A stretch of DNA of 64,000 bases from Actinokineospora alba (GTDB taxonomy: Bacteria > Actinomycetota > Actinomycetes > Mycobacteriales > Pseudonocardiaceae), in NCBI RefSeq assembly GCF_004362515.1, contig NZ_SNXU01000001.1, forward strand, positions 6,634,001 to 6,698,000, given 5' to 3'. A program made the position numbers and the translations under genes. The notes below the pieces were generated by a model. The model was not told the DNA's origin and did no database searches. It was given only the letters and a program-made list of their open reading frames with translations. Positions 16,114 through 24,408 of this stretch are shown in pieces (position 1 is the stretch's first letter; each line of letters starts with the position of its first letter).

Positions 16114-18750
16114 TCAGCTCGGGGTGACGGTCAGGTGGTCGACGTTGATCGCGTTGGTGTCCTGTGGACCGCGCCAGAGCACGACGGTGTGCAGCCCGGC
16201 CGAGAGCTGGACGGTCACCGCCACGTCGGACCACGTGTCCCAGTTGCCCAGGCCACCGAAGGTGGGTCTGGACTGGATCGCCCCGTCGACCGCCACTGTG
16301 CGCACCGCGGGCGCGCCGCCGTTGCCGTAGCGGAACTTCAGTGTGTAGCTGCCGCTCGTGGGGGCCTGGACGACGAAGGAGACGCCGCTGTCGGACGGCC
16401 CGAAGTTGTCCACGAACCCGGTGCCGGTGTAGCCGGCGTGGTCGGTGCCGACCGTGACCGCCGTCTTGGTCGCCGTCTCGGCCTCGTACCGGTCGGCGGC
16501 GGGCGGGGAGAAGCCGCGCGGGATGTAGACCATGTCCCAGTACCGCAGCGACGGCAGGGTGAACTGAAGGTACCGGCCCGAGGAGTCCGTGCCCGTGGTG
16601 TACGGGAGTGACGCGCTGACACCGTTGTTGGTGTCCGGGGAGGCGACGTAGACGCCGGTGGGATTCATGTCCGGGCCGATGTAGTACTTGACCGGGATGT
16701 TGTTCAGCGTCGGCGCGGTGCTCGCCGCGTTGCGCCACACGTCGTCGTTGCCGATGAGGTTGACCAGGTTGATCACGTCGTGCGTCGAGGTCCGCGACAG
16801 GTTGGTCCACACCGTGTTGCCGGTGGCGTCCGGGCTGGTGGCGACGCCGCTGAGCTTGACGAACTGCGCCCCGGAGTCGGTGTTGACCGCGTCGAACAGC
16901 AGGTTCTCGTACGCGGTGGTGAAGTCGTAGTAGTCCTTCATCCACGCCGAGAGCGAGTTCGGCATCTGCTTGTAGTGGTTCGGGAAGTACGGGTGGGTGA
17001 GCATCTGCCCGCCCTCCCCCATCTCGATGTGGCTCGCGCCCATCGCCGCGAAGGCCGCGTTGGTCAGGCGCACCGACGCCTCGTCGAACGTGCCGAGCGT
17101 CAGGTTGTCGAGGTTGACCCAGCCCGCCGTGTCGACCCGCAGCCGCAGCGTGTGGGTGCCCGGGGTCAGGTGGACGACCTTGTACGCGTCGTAGTCCCAG
17201 GTGTCCCAGCTGTTGTGCGTCGGCTTGAACGGGAACCGGACCGTCCCGGCGTCGACGCCGTCCACGAGCAGAGTGCGCGAGACGGGGGCGCCGGTGGCGT
17301 TGGCGTGGCTGAAGTTCAGCGAGTAGTCGCGCTCCTCGGGGACGGTCACGCTGAACTCGACCCAGTCGCCGACGTCACCGTAGCCGTCGACGAACCCGGT
17401 GCCGGTGTAGCCGGTGTGGTTGGTGTTGACGCCGACCCCGTTGCGCGTGGCGTTCTCCGCCTCGTAGCGCGGGCCGAGGTTCTCGCCGTAGTTCATGTAC
17501 GCGGCCAGCACCATGGCCTTGCTCGCGCCGTCGACCTTGGGCGCGTCGCGGCGCGCGGCGTGCACGTAGTTCTTCAGCGACTGGTAGGTGGGCGCCGCGT
17601 CCCAGATCTCGGAGTACAGGAAGTCGACGTCGGCGTTGGCGGTCACGTCGGCGACGCCGAACCCGCCGTCCGCGCCGTCGACCAGGTTGAACGCGGTCAC
17701 CGCGCGGTTCGGGTCGTTCGCGGTGAGCGCCGCCTTGGCCGCGTCCACGATCCCGGAGAAGCTGCTGGTCAGCGGCACCGGACTGCCGTCGTGGGTGTGG
17801 TAGGTGCCCTGCCACGCGCCGAGCTGGTCCATGTGGACGCCGTCGAAGCCCATGGTGTCGACCTGGTCGACGTACTCGCCGACGATGTGGTCACGCCAGT
17901 TCGGGTCCTGCGGGTTGAACATCCACAGGTTGGTCTGCGGGTCCATGTCGCCGAAGTCGAACTGCCACTGCTGGGCGTGGGCGGTGTCGTTGAACAAACC
18001 CCAGGTCGGGGAGACGCCGGAGACCTGCTCGTAGTCCTGCAGACCCGCGTAGGTCATCGCGTACGGCATCGCGGCCACGCCCGCGTCGTGGGCGGCGTCG
18101 ATCTGGTTGACCACCGACTGCCGCGCGATCGGGATGCCGGACCAGTCGTCCCAGGTGTCGGCGACGACCCCATTGACCCGCTTGATCGGCTTCTCGTGCC
18201 GCCACATCCAGTCGTAGAGCTGCACGGCGTTGAGGTGGTAGTCGCGCACGAGCTGCTGGACCTTGGCCCGCGCCTGCTCGGTCGTCTCACCGACCGGGAA
18301 GTCGTGCAGGTAGCCGTAGCGCGGATAGCGGGTCCACGTGCTGGAGACGTCGACCGCGGTGACGTCCTTGGAGCCGTCGGCGGTGACCTCGGCGAGGTAG
18401 CCGCGGAAGTCGGTCGAGGGGGCGGTCCAGTTCAGGGTGACCGCGACCTGCTGTCCGGCGGGGACGCTCGCCTGCTGCGAGACCGAGCCCGCCCCCTGGG
18501 CGAGGTGGGTCATCGACAGCTGCACCGGACCGGTCCACCCGGACCCGGAGTTGTTCTTCAACACGGCCACGACAGGCACTTGGGCGCCGGGTGCGTAGCG
18601 CGCCTTGTCGACGTACACGTCGGTGACGAAAACGTCGCCGACGGCGAGCGCGGTGGGCGGCGTGGTGAGTGCGACGAGGGCCGCGGTGGAGAGGAGAGTG
18701 AGGCCAGTACGCGATAACCGGCGACGAACGACGGACGAGGTGGCTGGCAT
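16114..18750 (-). CDS. Secreted GH66 cyclodextran synthase/dextranase-like enzyme
   Basis: An 878-residue secreted GH66 enzyme. After a signal peptide (cleavage near ALA) come an Ig-like N-domain, the catalytic barrel with YGYLHDF, QLYDWMWRHEKP, GFDGVHMDQLG (nucleophile Asp308) and DFLYSEIWD (acid/base Glu381). A CBM35 module is inserted at about 427-553, before the barrel-associated C region resumes with GASHIEMGEGG, and a second CBM35 lies at the C-terminus (about 750-878). An inserted CBM35 is the hallmark separating cycloisomalto-oligosaccharide glucanotransferases from plain dextranases in GH66. It would cleave alpha-1,6-glucan and may cyclise the products. Start: ATG 18750 with GGAGG seven bases upstream, first gene of the left arm. 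Upstream in-frame sequence belongs to the regulator's antisense and was excluded. Confidence 0.9.
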   Translation of the reverse strand: MPATSSVVRRRLSRTGLTLLSTAALVALTTPPTALAVGDVFVTDVYVDKARYAPGAQVPVVAVLKNNSGSGWTGPVQLSMTHLAQGAGSVSQQASVPAGQQVAVTLNWTAPSTDFRGYLAEVTADGSKDVTAVDVSSTWTRYPRYGYLHDFPVGETTEQARAKVQQLVRDYHLNAVQLYDWMWRHEKPIKRVNGVVADTWDDWSGIPIARQSVVNQIDAAHDAGVAAMPYAMTYAGLQDYEQVSGVSPTWGLFNDTAHAQQWQFDFGDMDPQTNLWMFNPQDPNWRDHIVGEYVDQVDTMGFDGVHMDQLGAWQGTYHTHDGSPVPLTSSFSGIVDAAKAALTANDPNRAVTAFNLVDGADGGFGVADVTANADVDFLYSEIWDAAPTYQSLKNYVHAARRDAPKVDGASKAMVLAAYMNYGENLGPRYEAENATRNGVGVNTNHTGYTGTGFVDGYGDVGDWVEFSVTVPEERDYSLNFSHANATGAPVSRTLLVDGVDAGTVRFPFKPTHNSWDTWDYDAYKVVHLTPGTHTLRLRVDTAGWVNLDNLTLGTFDEASVRLTNAAFAAMGASHIEMGEGGQMLTHPYFPNHYKQMPNSLSAWMKDYYDFTTAYENLLFDAVNTDSGAQFVKLSGVATSPDATGNTVWTNLSRTSTHDVINLVNLIGNDDVWRNAASTAPTLNNIPVKYYIGPDMNPTGVYVASPDTNNGVSASLPYTTGTDSSGRYLQFTLPSLRYWDMVYIPRGFSPPAADRYEAETATKTAVTVGTDHAGYTGTGFVDNFGPSDSGVSFVVQAPTSGSYTLKFRYGNGGAPAVRTVAVDGAIQSRPTFGGLGNWDTWSDVAVTVQLSAGLHTVVLWRGPQDTNAINVDHLTVTPS

Positions 18751-18792
18751 TGGGCGCCTCCGAGTCGGGAGTCCCGGAAGCGTGACACCGTG

Positions 18793-18861
18793 AATTTCGT
18801 GTGTCAAGAAAGTGACGGAACGTGCGGGGGATTTCCGCCGAATTTCTTGACACACGAAATT
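18793..18861. promoter_or_regulatory. Divergent promoter with 19-bp perfect inverted repeat
   Basis: AATTTCGTGTGTCAAGAAA (18793-18811) is repeated as its exact reverse complement at 18843-18861. Each arm contains a consensus -35 hexamer TTGACA pointing outward: on the plus strand toward the ROK gene, on the minus strand toward GH66. Binding of a dimeric regulator to either arm would occlude that -35 box. The stretch is AT-rich against the surrounding GC-rich DNA. ROK regulators commonly bind inverted repeats in their own divergent promoters, so the adjacent ROK protein is the likely ligand. Matching -10 boxes are not convincing. Confidence 0.8.
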
Positions 18862-18915
18862 TGAGACCTGATGATGGCTCCACTCCGGACGGAGCGGAGG
18901 GACCGAGAGGCAGCG

Positions 18916-20199
18916 ATGAACACCGACAGCCCCACCCCCGGCGGCCAATCCCGCGGCCGGAGCACAGCACAGGCGACAACCTCGCCCACGCTCACCTTCC
19001 CCACCTACGGCAGGCCCGGCGGCGCTGCCGACGTCATCGGCGAGCAGACCCGGGCGCAGGTGTTCGCGGCGCTGCTCAGCGGCGGACCGCTCTCCCGCAC
19101 CCAGCTGGCCCAGCGCACCGGGCTGTCCGCGTCCAGCGTCACCAAGGTCGTCACCCCGCTGCTGGAGTCCGACTACGTGCTCGAAGTGGGCGTCGCACCC
19201 GCCGAGGGCGGAGCGGGCAGGCCGCAGCGGATGCTCGCGGTCAACCCGGAGCGGCACGCGGTCGTCGGGGTCAAGCTGCACCCGGCGCACGTGACGGCGG
19301 TGGTCACCGACATGGCCGCCAGGGTCACCGCCCGCGGAAGCCGCAAGCTGCGCAGCTCGCGGCCGGAGCTGGTGCTCGCCGCCGCGACGGAACTGGTCGG
19401 CGAGCTGCTGTCCGGCCGCGGACCCGAGGTCCCCACCGTCCTGGGACTCGGCGTCGGCGTCGGCGGGCACGTCGACACCGCGGCCGGTGTCTGCGTCCGC
19501 TCCGGCGTGCTCGGCTGGGAATCGGTCGACATCGCGGGCCCGCTGGCGAAGTCGACGGGACTGGGCACGGTCGTCAGCAACGACATGAGCACGCTCGTCA
19601 TCGCCGAGCACTGGTTCGGCAAGGGCCGCGACACCGCCTCCTTCGCGGTCGTCTCGGTCGGCGCGGGCATCGGCTGCGGGCTGATGATCGGCGGGAACCT
19701 GCACACCGGCACGTCCGGGACGGCGGGCGAACTCGGGCACATCCCGCTCTCGCCGCGCGGTCCCAAGTGCACCTGCGGCAACCGGGGCTGCCTGGAGGCG
19801 GTCGCCTCGACCGGCGCGATCCTGCGCGGGATCGAGGAGCGCGGCGGCCCGAAGTGCAAGACGCTGGCCCAGGCCATGCGGCTGGCGCACGACGACCATG
19901 GCACGGGCGGGGCCGCCGCCAAGGCCACGTTCGAGAACACCGGTGAGGCGCTCGGCCGCGGCCTCGCCACGCTCTGCAACCTGCTCAACCTGGAAAAGAT
20001 CATCCTGTCCGGCGAGGGCGCGGTCGCCTACGACCTGTTCGGCCCCTCGCTGCAGGCCGCCTGGCGCGCGCACAGCTTCTCCACCGCCGCGCAGGACTGC
20101 GAACTGATCATCGACGTCGTCGATGACGACCTCTGGGCACGTGGTGCGGCCTGCCTGGTCATCCAGGCCGCCGTCGGGGTGTCGCCCGCGAGCCGCTGA
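18916..20199 (+). CDS. ROK-family transcriptional regulator
   Basis: A 427-residue ROK repressor. The N-terminal winged HTH (RAQVFAALLSGGPLSRTQLAQRTGLSASSVTKVVTPLLE) is followed by the ROK sugar-kinase-like fold with GLGVGVGGHVD, SNDMSTLVIAEHWFGKGRD, the ExGH motif GELGHI, and the zinc-binding CTCGNRGCLE cysteine cluster. ROK regulators of this form bind sugars or sugar phosphates and release DNA. ATG 18916 was chosen because residues before it are unlike the family and an AGAGG site precedes it. It heads the right arm and should control both arms through the inverted repeat at 18793-18861. Downstream, the solute-binding protein starts 38 bp after its stop. Confidence 0.93.
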   Translation: MNTDSPTPGGQSRGRSTAQATTSPTLTFPTYGRPGGAADVIGEQTRAQVFAALLSGGPLSRTQLAQRTGLSASSVTKVVTPLLESDYVLEVGVAPAEGGAGRPQRMLAVNPERHAVVGVKLHPAHVTAVVTDMAARVTARGSRKLRSSRPELVLAAATELVGELLSGRGPEVPTVLGLGVGVGGHVDTAAGVCVRSGVLGWESVDIAGPLAKSTGLGTVVSNDMSTLVIAEHWFGKGRDTASFAVVSVGAGIGCGLMIGGNLHTGTSGTAGELGHIPLSPRGPKCTCGNRGCLEAVASTGAILRGIEERGGPKCKTLAQAMRLAHDDHGTGGAAAKATFENTGEALGRGLATLCNLLNLEKIILSGEGAVAYDLFGPSLQAAWRAHSFSTAAQDCELIIDVVDDDLWARGAACLVIQAAVGVSPASR

Positions 20200-20237
20200 A
20201 TCCCGGCCTGTCTTGGCCGGTACTGAAAGGACATGCC

Positions 20238-21494
20238 ATGACAGGCACGAAGGTGCTGGCGATGCTGGCCGCGACGGCGTTGGCCACCGCGGGCTGCGGC
20301 TCGTCGGGAGAGCAGCCGAGCAGTGGTCCGGTGACCGTCACCTACTGGCACGGGTACAACGAGACCGGCGAGGAACTGCAGACACTGCGTGACGTCGTGA
20401 TCCCCGCGTTCGAGAAGGCCCACCCGAACATCAAGGTCAAGCAGGTCCCCTTCCCGGACGAGGCCCTGCGGCAGAAGGTGCTCGGCGCCGCGGCGGGCGG
20501 GGAGCTGCCCTGCCTGCTGCGCAGCGACATCGTCTGGGTGCCGGAACTGGCCAAGCTCGGTGTGCTGGAACCGCTCGACGCCAAGCTCAAGGACTTCGAC
20601 GCGCTGGCCAAGCGGACCTTCCCCGGCCCGCTGGAGACGAACAAGTACCGCGACAAGTACTACGGCCTGCCGCTCGACACCAACACCCGGGTGCTGATGT
20701 ACACCCCCGCCGCGCTCAAGGCCGCGGGCCTGGAGAAGGCGCCGGAGACGTTCGAGGACGTGCGGGCGGCGGCGGCCAAGCTCAAGGGCTCCCCCGTCAA
20801 GGCGTTCGCCGACGGTGGCACCGACGGCTGGAACCTGCTGCCGTGGATCTGGTCCGCGGGCGGCGACCTGCTCAATCCTGAGCTGACCAAGGCCTCCGGA
20901 TATCTCGACTCGCCGGAGAGCGTCGCGGCGGTGCAGCTGCTCGTCGACCTCCGCAACGAGGGCCAGCTGCCCGACATCATGCTCGGCGGCACCGGCGGCA
21001 CACCGACCGACGAGGGCATCGCCAAGGGCGAGTACCTGTCCACACTGGACGGTCCGTGGACGTTCCCGATCTACGAGAAGCAGTTCCCCGGTGTCACCGT
21101 GGCCACCTCGAAGATGCCCGCGGGTCCCGGCGGCAGTGTCTCCGTCGTCGGCGGTGAGGACATCGTGATGACGAAGTCCTGCCCGGACAAGGAAGCGGGC
21201 GGCGAGTTCATCCGCTACCTGCTCTCCGACGAGGCACAGCTGGAGATGGCCAAGGTCGGCCAGATGCCCGTGCTCGCCGACCTCGGCGCGCGGCTCACCT
21301 CGATCAAGCCCTACTACGGGATCTTCGTCGAGCAGCTCAAGACCGCCCGCCCGCGCCCGCCGGTGCCGCAGTACAAGAAGATCGAAAGCCTGCTCTCCCA
21401 GCACGTGGCGGAGGCCCTCAAGGGCACCGTCAGCCCGCAGCAGGCGCTGACCGACGCCGCCCGGGCCATCGACGCCGTGCTGGCGCAGGACTGA
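20238..21494 (+). CDS. Sugar ABC transporter solute-binding lipoprotein
   Basis: A 418-residue family 1 extracellular solute-binding protein. The lipoprotein signal has the lipobox TAGC with the modified cysteine at residue 20. The mature protein begins VTVTYWHGYNETGEELQ and contains the Trp/Gly-rich features of oligosaccharide binders (YYGLPLDTNTRVLMYTP, GTDGWNLLPWIWSAGGDLLNPE, LDGPWTF). A good AAAGGAC ribosome site precedes ATG 20238. It is followed 4 bp later by the first permease. Given the GH66/GH31 neighbours, the ligand is probably an isomalto-oligosaccharide or a cyclic glucan; this is inferred from context. Confidence 0.92.
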   Translation: MTGTKVLAMLAATALATAGCGSSGEQPSSGPVTVTYWHGYNETGEELQTLRDVVIPAFEKAHPNIKVKQVPFPDEALRQKVLGAAAGGELPCLLRSDIVWVPELAKLGVLEPLDAKLKDFDALAKRTFPGPLETNKYRDKYYGLPLDTNTRVLMYTPAALKAAGLEKAPETFEDVRAAAAKLKGSPVKAFADGGTDGWNLLPWIWSAGGDLLNPELTKASGYLDSPESVAAVQLLVDLRNEGQLPDIMLGGTGGTPTDEGIAKGEYLSTLDGPWTFPIYEKQFPGVTVATSKMPAGPGGSVSVVGGEDIVMTKSCPDKEAGGEFIRYLLSDEAQLEMAKVGQMPVLADLGARLTSIKPYYGIFVEQLKTARPRPPVPQYKKIESLLSQHVAEALKGTVSPQQALTDAARAIDAVLAQD

Positions 21495-21498
21495 CACC

Positions 21499-22464
21499 GT
21501 GTCGGTCCTGGCTTCCGAAGCCACCGCGCGACCCGCTTCCGTTCCCGTACGCGGGAGCGGGCCGCGCGGCCCACGGCTGAGCACCAGACTGCGCGCCGCG
21601 CGCGTGCCCTACCTGTTCCTGCTGCCGGGGTTCGCCGTGTTCGTCCTGGTCATGGCCTACCCCATGGCGCAGGCGTTCCGGATCAGCCTGCACGAGTGGA
21701 ACATCCTGCCCGGCGCCGAGAGCACGTTCGTCGGCGTCGCGAACTACCTGCGGGCGCTCGAAGACCCGGTGTTCTGGAAAGCGCTGGTCAACACCGGCGT
21801 CTACATGCTCGCCACGGTGCCCGCGCAGCTCGCGCTGGGCATGCTGGTCGCGCTGATGCTCAACCGGGCCATCAAGGGGCGCACCTGGTTCCGGGCGCTG
21901 TACTACCTGCCCGTGGTGACCAGCTGGGTTGTGGTGTCGCTGCTGTTCCGCTACCTGTTCGTCACCGACGCCGGGCTGGTCAACTACGTGCTGGTCGACC
22001 TCCTGCACGTGACCGACACACGCATCGCCTGGCTGCAGAACCGGTGGACCGCGATGGTGGCGATCTGCGCGCTGGGCATCTGGAAGGGCGTCGGCTGGTC
22101 GATGATCATCTTCCTGGCGGCGCTGCAGAACGTGCCCAAGGAGCTGACCGAGGCGGCCGAACTCGACGGGGCCTCCCCCACCCGGCGGTTCTTCTCGGTG
22201 GTGCTGCCGATGTTGCGCGCGGCTGTCGCGTTCGTGACGATCATGCTGGTGATCGGCGGGTTCAACGCGTTCACCTCGATCTACCTGATGACCGGCGGCG
22301 GGCCGGGCAACGACACCCAGGTGCTGCTCACCTACATGTACGAGCAGGCGTTCGACTTCCTCGACTTCGGCTACGGCTCGTCGATCGCCTACCTCCTCAC
22401 GCTGATCGTGTTCGCGCTGAGCGTCGTGCAGTTCCGCGTGTTCCGCTATTCCGAGGAGGACTAG
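21499..22464 (+). CDS. Sugar ABC transporter permease 1 (MalF-like)
   Basis: A 321-residue binding-protein-dependent permease. It has six hydrophobic helices and the cytoplasmic EAA loop EAAELDGASPTRRFFSVVLPML, which docks the ATPase. The GTG start at 21499 lies 4 bp after the binding-protein stop. An Arg/Pro-rich cytoplasmic N-terminus precedes the first helix (VPYLFLLPGFAVFVLVMAYPM). It forms the membrane channel with the next gene. No ATPase gene follows; the MsiK-type ATPase of the opposite arm is the likely partner. Confidence 0.92.
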   Translation: MSVLASEATARPASVPVRGSGPRGPRLSTRLRAARVPYLFLLPGFAVFVLVMAYPMAQAFRISLHEWNILPGAESTFVGVANYLRALEDPVFWKALVNTGVYMLATVPAQLALGMLVALMLNRAIKGRTWFRALYYLPVVTSWVVVSLLFRYLFVTDAGLVNYVLVDLLHVTDTRIAWLQNRWTAMVAICALGIWKGVGWSMIIFLAALQNVPKELTEAAELDGASPTRRFFSVVLPMLRAAVAFVTIMLVIGGFNAFTSIYLMTGGGPGNDTQVLLTYMYEQAFDFLDFGYGSSIAYLLTLIVFALSVVQFRVFRYSEED

Positions 22465-22465
22465 C

Positions 22466-23308
22466 GTGTCTGTCCACAGTGACCGGACAGCCCGGCGCAA
22501 CCCGTTGGTATACCTCGTGCTCGTGGCCGGGCTGCTGCTGACGATCACACCGTTCCTGGTGATGATCTCGACGTCGTTCACCGACCAGAGCCTCGTGCTG
22601 GAGCTGCCGCCCAAGCTGCTCCCGGCCGACCCGACGACCCGCAACTACACCGACGCGCTGAGCTCCAGCGGCTTCGCGCTGTACTTCGCCAACAGCGCGG
22701 TGGTCGCGGTGGCGACGGTGGCAGGAGTGCTGCTGCTGTCGTCGATGATGGCGTTCGCCTTCGCCCGCTTCACCTTCCCCGGCAAGTCCGTGCTGTTCGG
22801 CGCGTTGATGGCGGCGCTGATGATCCCGGGGATGATCCTGATTCTCCCGCAGTTCCTGGTGGCCAGGGACCTCGGCCTGATCGACAGCAGGCTCGGGCTG
22901 GTGCTGTTCTACGTCGGCGCCCAGCTCGCATTCATCACGTTCCTGCTGCGCGGCTTCTTCCAGTCCGTGCCCAGGGAACTGGAGGAGGCCATGGAACTCG
23001 ACGGCGCCGGGCCGTGGCGGGTCTACTGGAACCTGATGCTGCCGCTGTCGCGCCCGGCTTTGGCGACCGCGGCGATCTTCACTTTCCTCGGCGCCTGGGA
23101 CGAGTTCGCCTGGGCGCTGACCATCATCAACGACCCGGACAAGCGCACCCTGCCCATCGCCATCGCACTGTTCCAGGGCCAGTACTCGACCTCGTGGGGC
23201 CTGGTGTTCGCCGCGTCGGTGATCGCGGTGGTCCCGGTGATCGTCATCTTCGTCGTCTTCCAGAGGCACTTCGTATCCGGGCTCCGCTCTGGCGCCCTGA
23301 AAGGCTGA
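22466..23308 (+). CDS. Sugar ABC transporter permease 2 (MalG-like)
   Basis: A 280-residue permease starting at GTG 22466, one base after the previous stop. It has six transmembrane helices and the EAA loop EAMELDGAGPWRVYWNLMLPL. The length and the C-terminal FVSGLRSGALKG ending are typical of MalG/ThuG-type subunits. It pairs with the preceding permease in a carbohydrate uptake-1 importer. The tight spacing of the four transport and catabolic genes from 20238 to 25989 indicates one transcript. Confidence 0.92.
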   Translation: MSVHSDRTARRNPLVYLVLVAGLLLTITPFLVMISTSFTDQSLVLELPPKLLPADPTTRNYTDALSSSGFALYFANSAVVAVATVAGVLLLSSMMAFAFARFTFPGKSVLFGALMAALMIPGMILILPQFLVARDLGLIDSRLGLVLFYVGAQLAFITFLLRGFFQSVPRELEEAMELDGAGPWRVYWNLMLPLSRPALATAAIFTFLGAWDEFAWALTIINDPDKRTLPIAIALFQGQYSTSWGLVFAASVIAVVPVIVIFVVFQRHFVSGLRSGALKG

Positions 23309-23317
23309 GACCACACC

Positions 23318-24406
23318 ATGACCGCTCTTGGGGAGCACTCTCACACCGCCGCCGACCTGGTCGCCTCCAGCATCAGGGTGATCCGCGACGGCCAACACCC
23401 GGGCGGCGGCTACGTCGCCTGCCCGACCTACCCGACCTACGGGTTCGCCTGGCTGCGGGACGGGGCTTTCTGCGCCTACGCCATGGAGTTGCACGGCGAG
23501 CAGGACAGCGCCGCCGCGTTCCACCGGTTCGTCGCGAACACCGTGCTCGACCACGAGGACCGGTTCCGCGCGGCGATCAGGCGGGAATACGGCTCCGCCG
23601 ACCACATGCCGCCCACCCGGTACACCCTGGCGGGCGAGATCGAGGCCGAGGGGACCGCCGACGAGGTCTGGCCGAACTTCCAGCTCGACGGGTACGGCAC
23701 CTGGCTGTGGGTGCTCGCCGACCACGCCCACCGGGGCGGGGTCCTCGGCGAGCGGGTCCGGCAGGCCGCGGAGCTGGTCACCCGGTACCTGTGCGCCGCG
23801 GGCCATCTCGCCTGCTACGACTGCTGGGAGGAGTTCGGCGACCTGCGCCACACCGCGACACTGGGCGCGGTGATCGCCGGGCTGGAGGCGTTCGGCGATG
23901 AGATCGCGGTGCGTCGGGCGGCGGAACTGCGGGAGCTGCTGCACGCCCAGCACGTCCGGGACGGGTCGTTCGTCAAGCACGTGGGCAGCTCCGCCGTGGA
24001 CGCCAGCCTGCTGTGGCTGGCGCTGCCGTTCGGGGTGGTGCCGGTCGACGACCCGGTGATGGCCCGCACGGCGGCGCGGGTGGCCGCGGAGCTGACCGGG
24101 CCGTCCGGCGGCACCCGGCGGTACCTGGGCGACACGTTCTACGGCGGCGGCGAGTGGGTGCTGCTCACCGCGTGGCTCGGCTGGTTCCACGCCGCGTCGG
24201 GCGATCGGGAGTCCGCGGCCCGGCTGCTGGCGTGGGTCGAGCGGCAGACCGTCGAGTCGGGCCACCTGCCGGAGCAGGTGATCACCGACCCGCAGGCGCC
24301 CGAGCGGGTCGCGGAGTGGGTGGACCGGTGGGGTCCGGTCGCGACTCCGCTGCTGTGGTCGCACGCCATGTACCTGGTGCTGGTCCATGCTCTGGACGAG
24401 GGGTGA
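23318..24406 (+). CDS. Cytoplasmic GH15 glucoamylase/isomaltose glucohydrolase-like enzyme
   Basis: A 362-residue GH15 (alpha/alpha)6 enzyme without signal peptide. Recognisable are YGFAWLRDGAF (subsite -1 Trp-Leu-Arg-Asp), YDCWEEFGDL with catalytic acid at Glu171/172, and HLPEQV with the base Glu319. It is short: it lacks the N-terminal beta-domain of classic bacterial glucoamylases and glucodextranases. GH15 members hydrolyse glucose from non-reducing ends with inversion; small intracellular actinobacterial forms include isomaltose glucohydrolases. Downstream of an importer and next to an intracellular GH66, hydrolysis of imported isomalto-oligosaccharides to glucose is the best reading. 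ATG 23318 is 9 bp after the permease stop. Confidence 0.88.
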   Translation: MTALGEHSHTAADLVASSIRVIRDGQHPGGGYVACPTYPTYGFAWLRDGAFCAYAMELHGEQDSAAAFHRFVANTVLDHEDRFRAAIRREYGSADHMPPTRYTLAGEIEAEGTADEVWPNFQLDGYGTWLWVLADHAHRGGVLGERVRQAAELVTRYLCAAGHLACYDCWEEFGDLRHTATLGAVIAGLEAFGDEIAVRRAAELRELLHAQHVRDGSFVKHVGSSAVDASLLWLALPFGVVPVDDPVMARTAARVAAELTGPSGGTRRYLGDTFYGGGEWVLLTAWLGWFHAASGDRESAARLLAWVERQTVESGHLPEQVITDPQAPERVAEWVDRWGPVATPLLWSHAMYLVLVHALDEG

Positions 24407-24408
24407 GC

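Noticed and set aside
18751..20073. N-terminal extension of the secreted GH66 frame through the ROK gene
   Set aside because: The extension has no domain, would bury the signal peptide and overlaps a well-supported ROK gene and divergent promoter.
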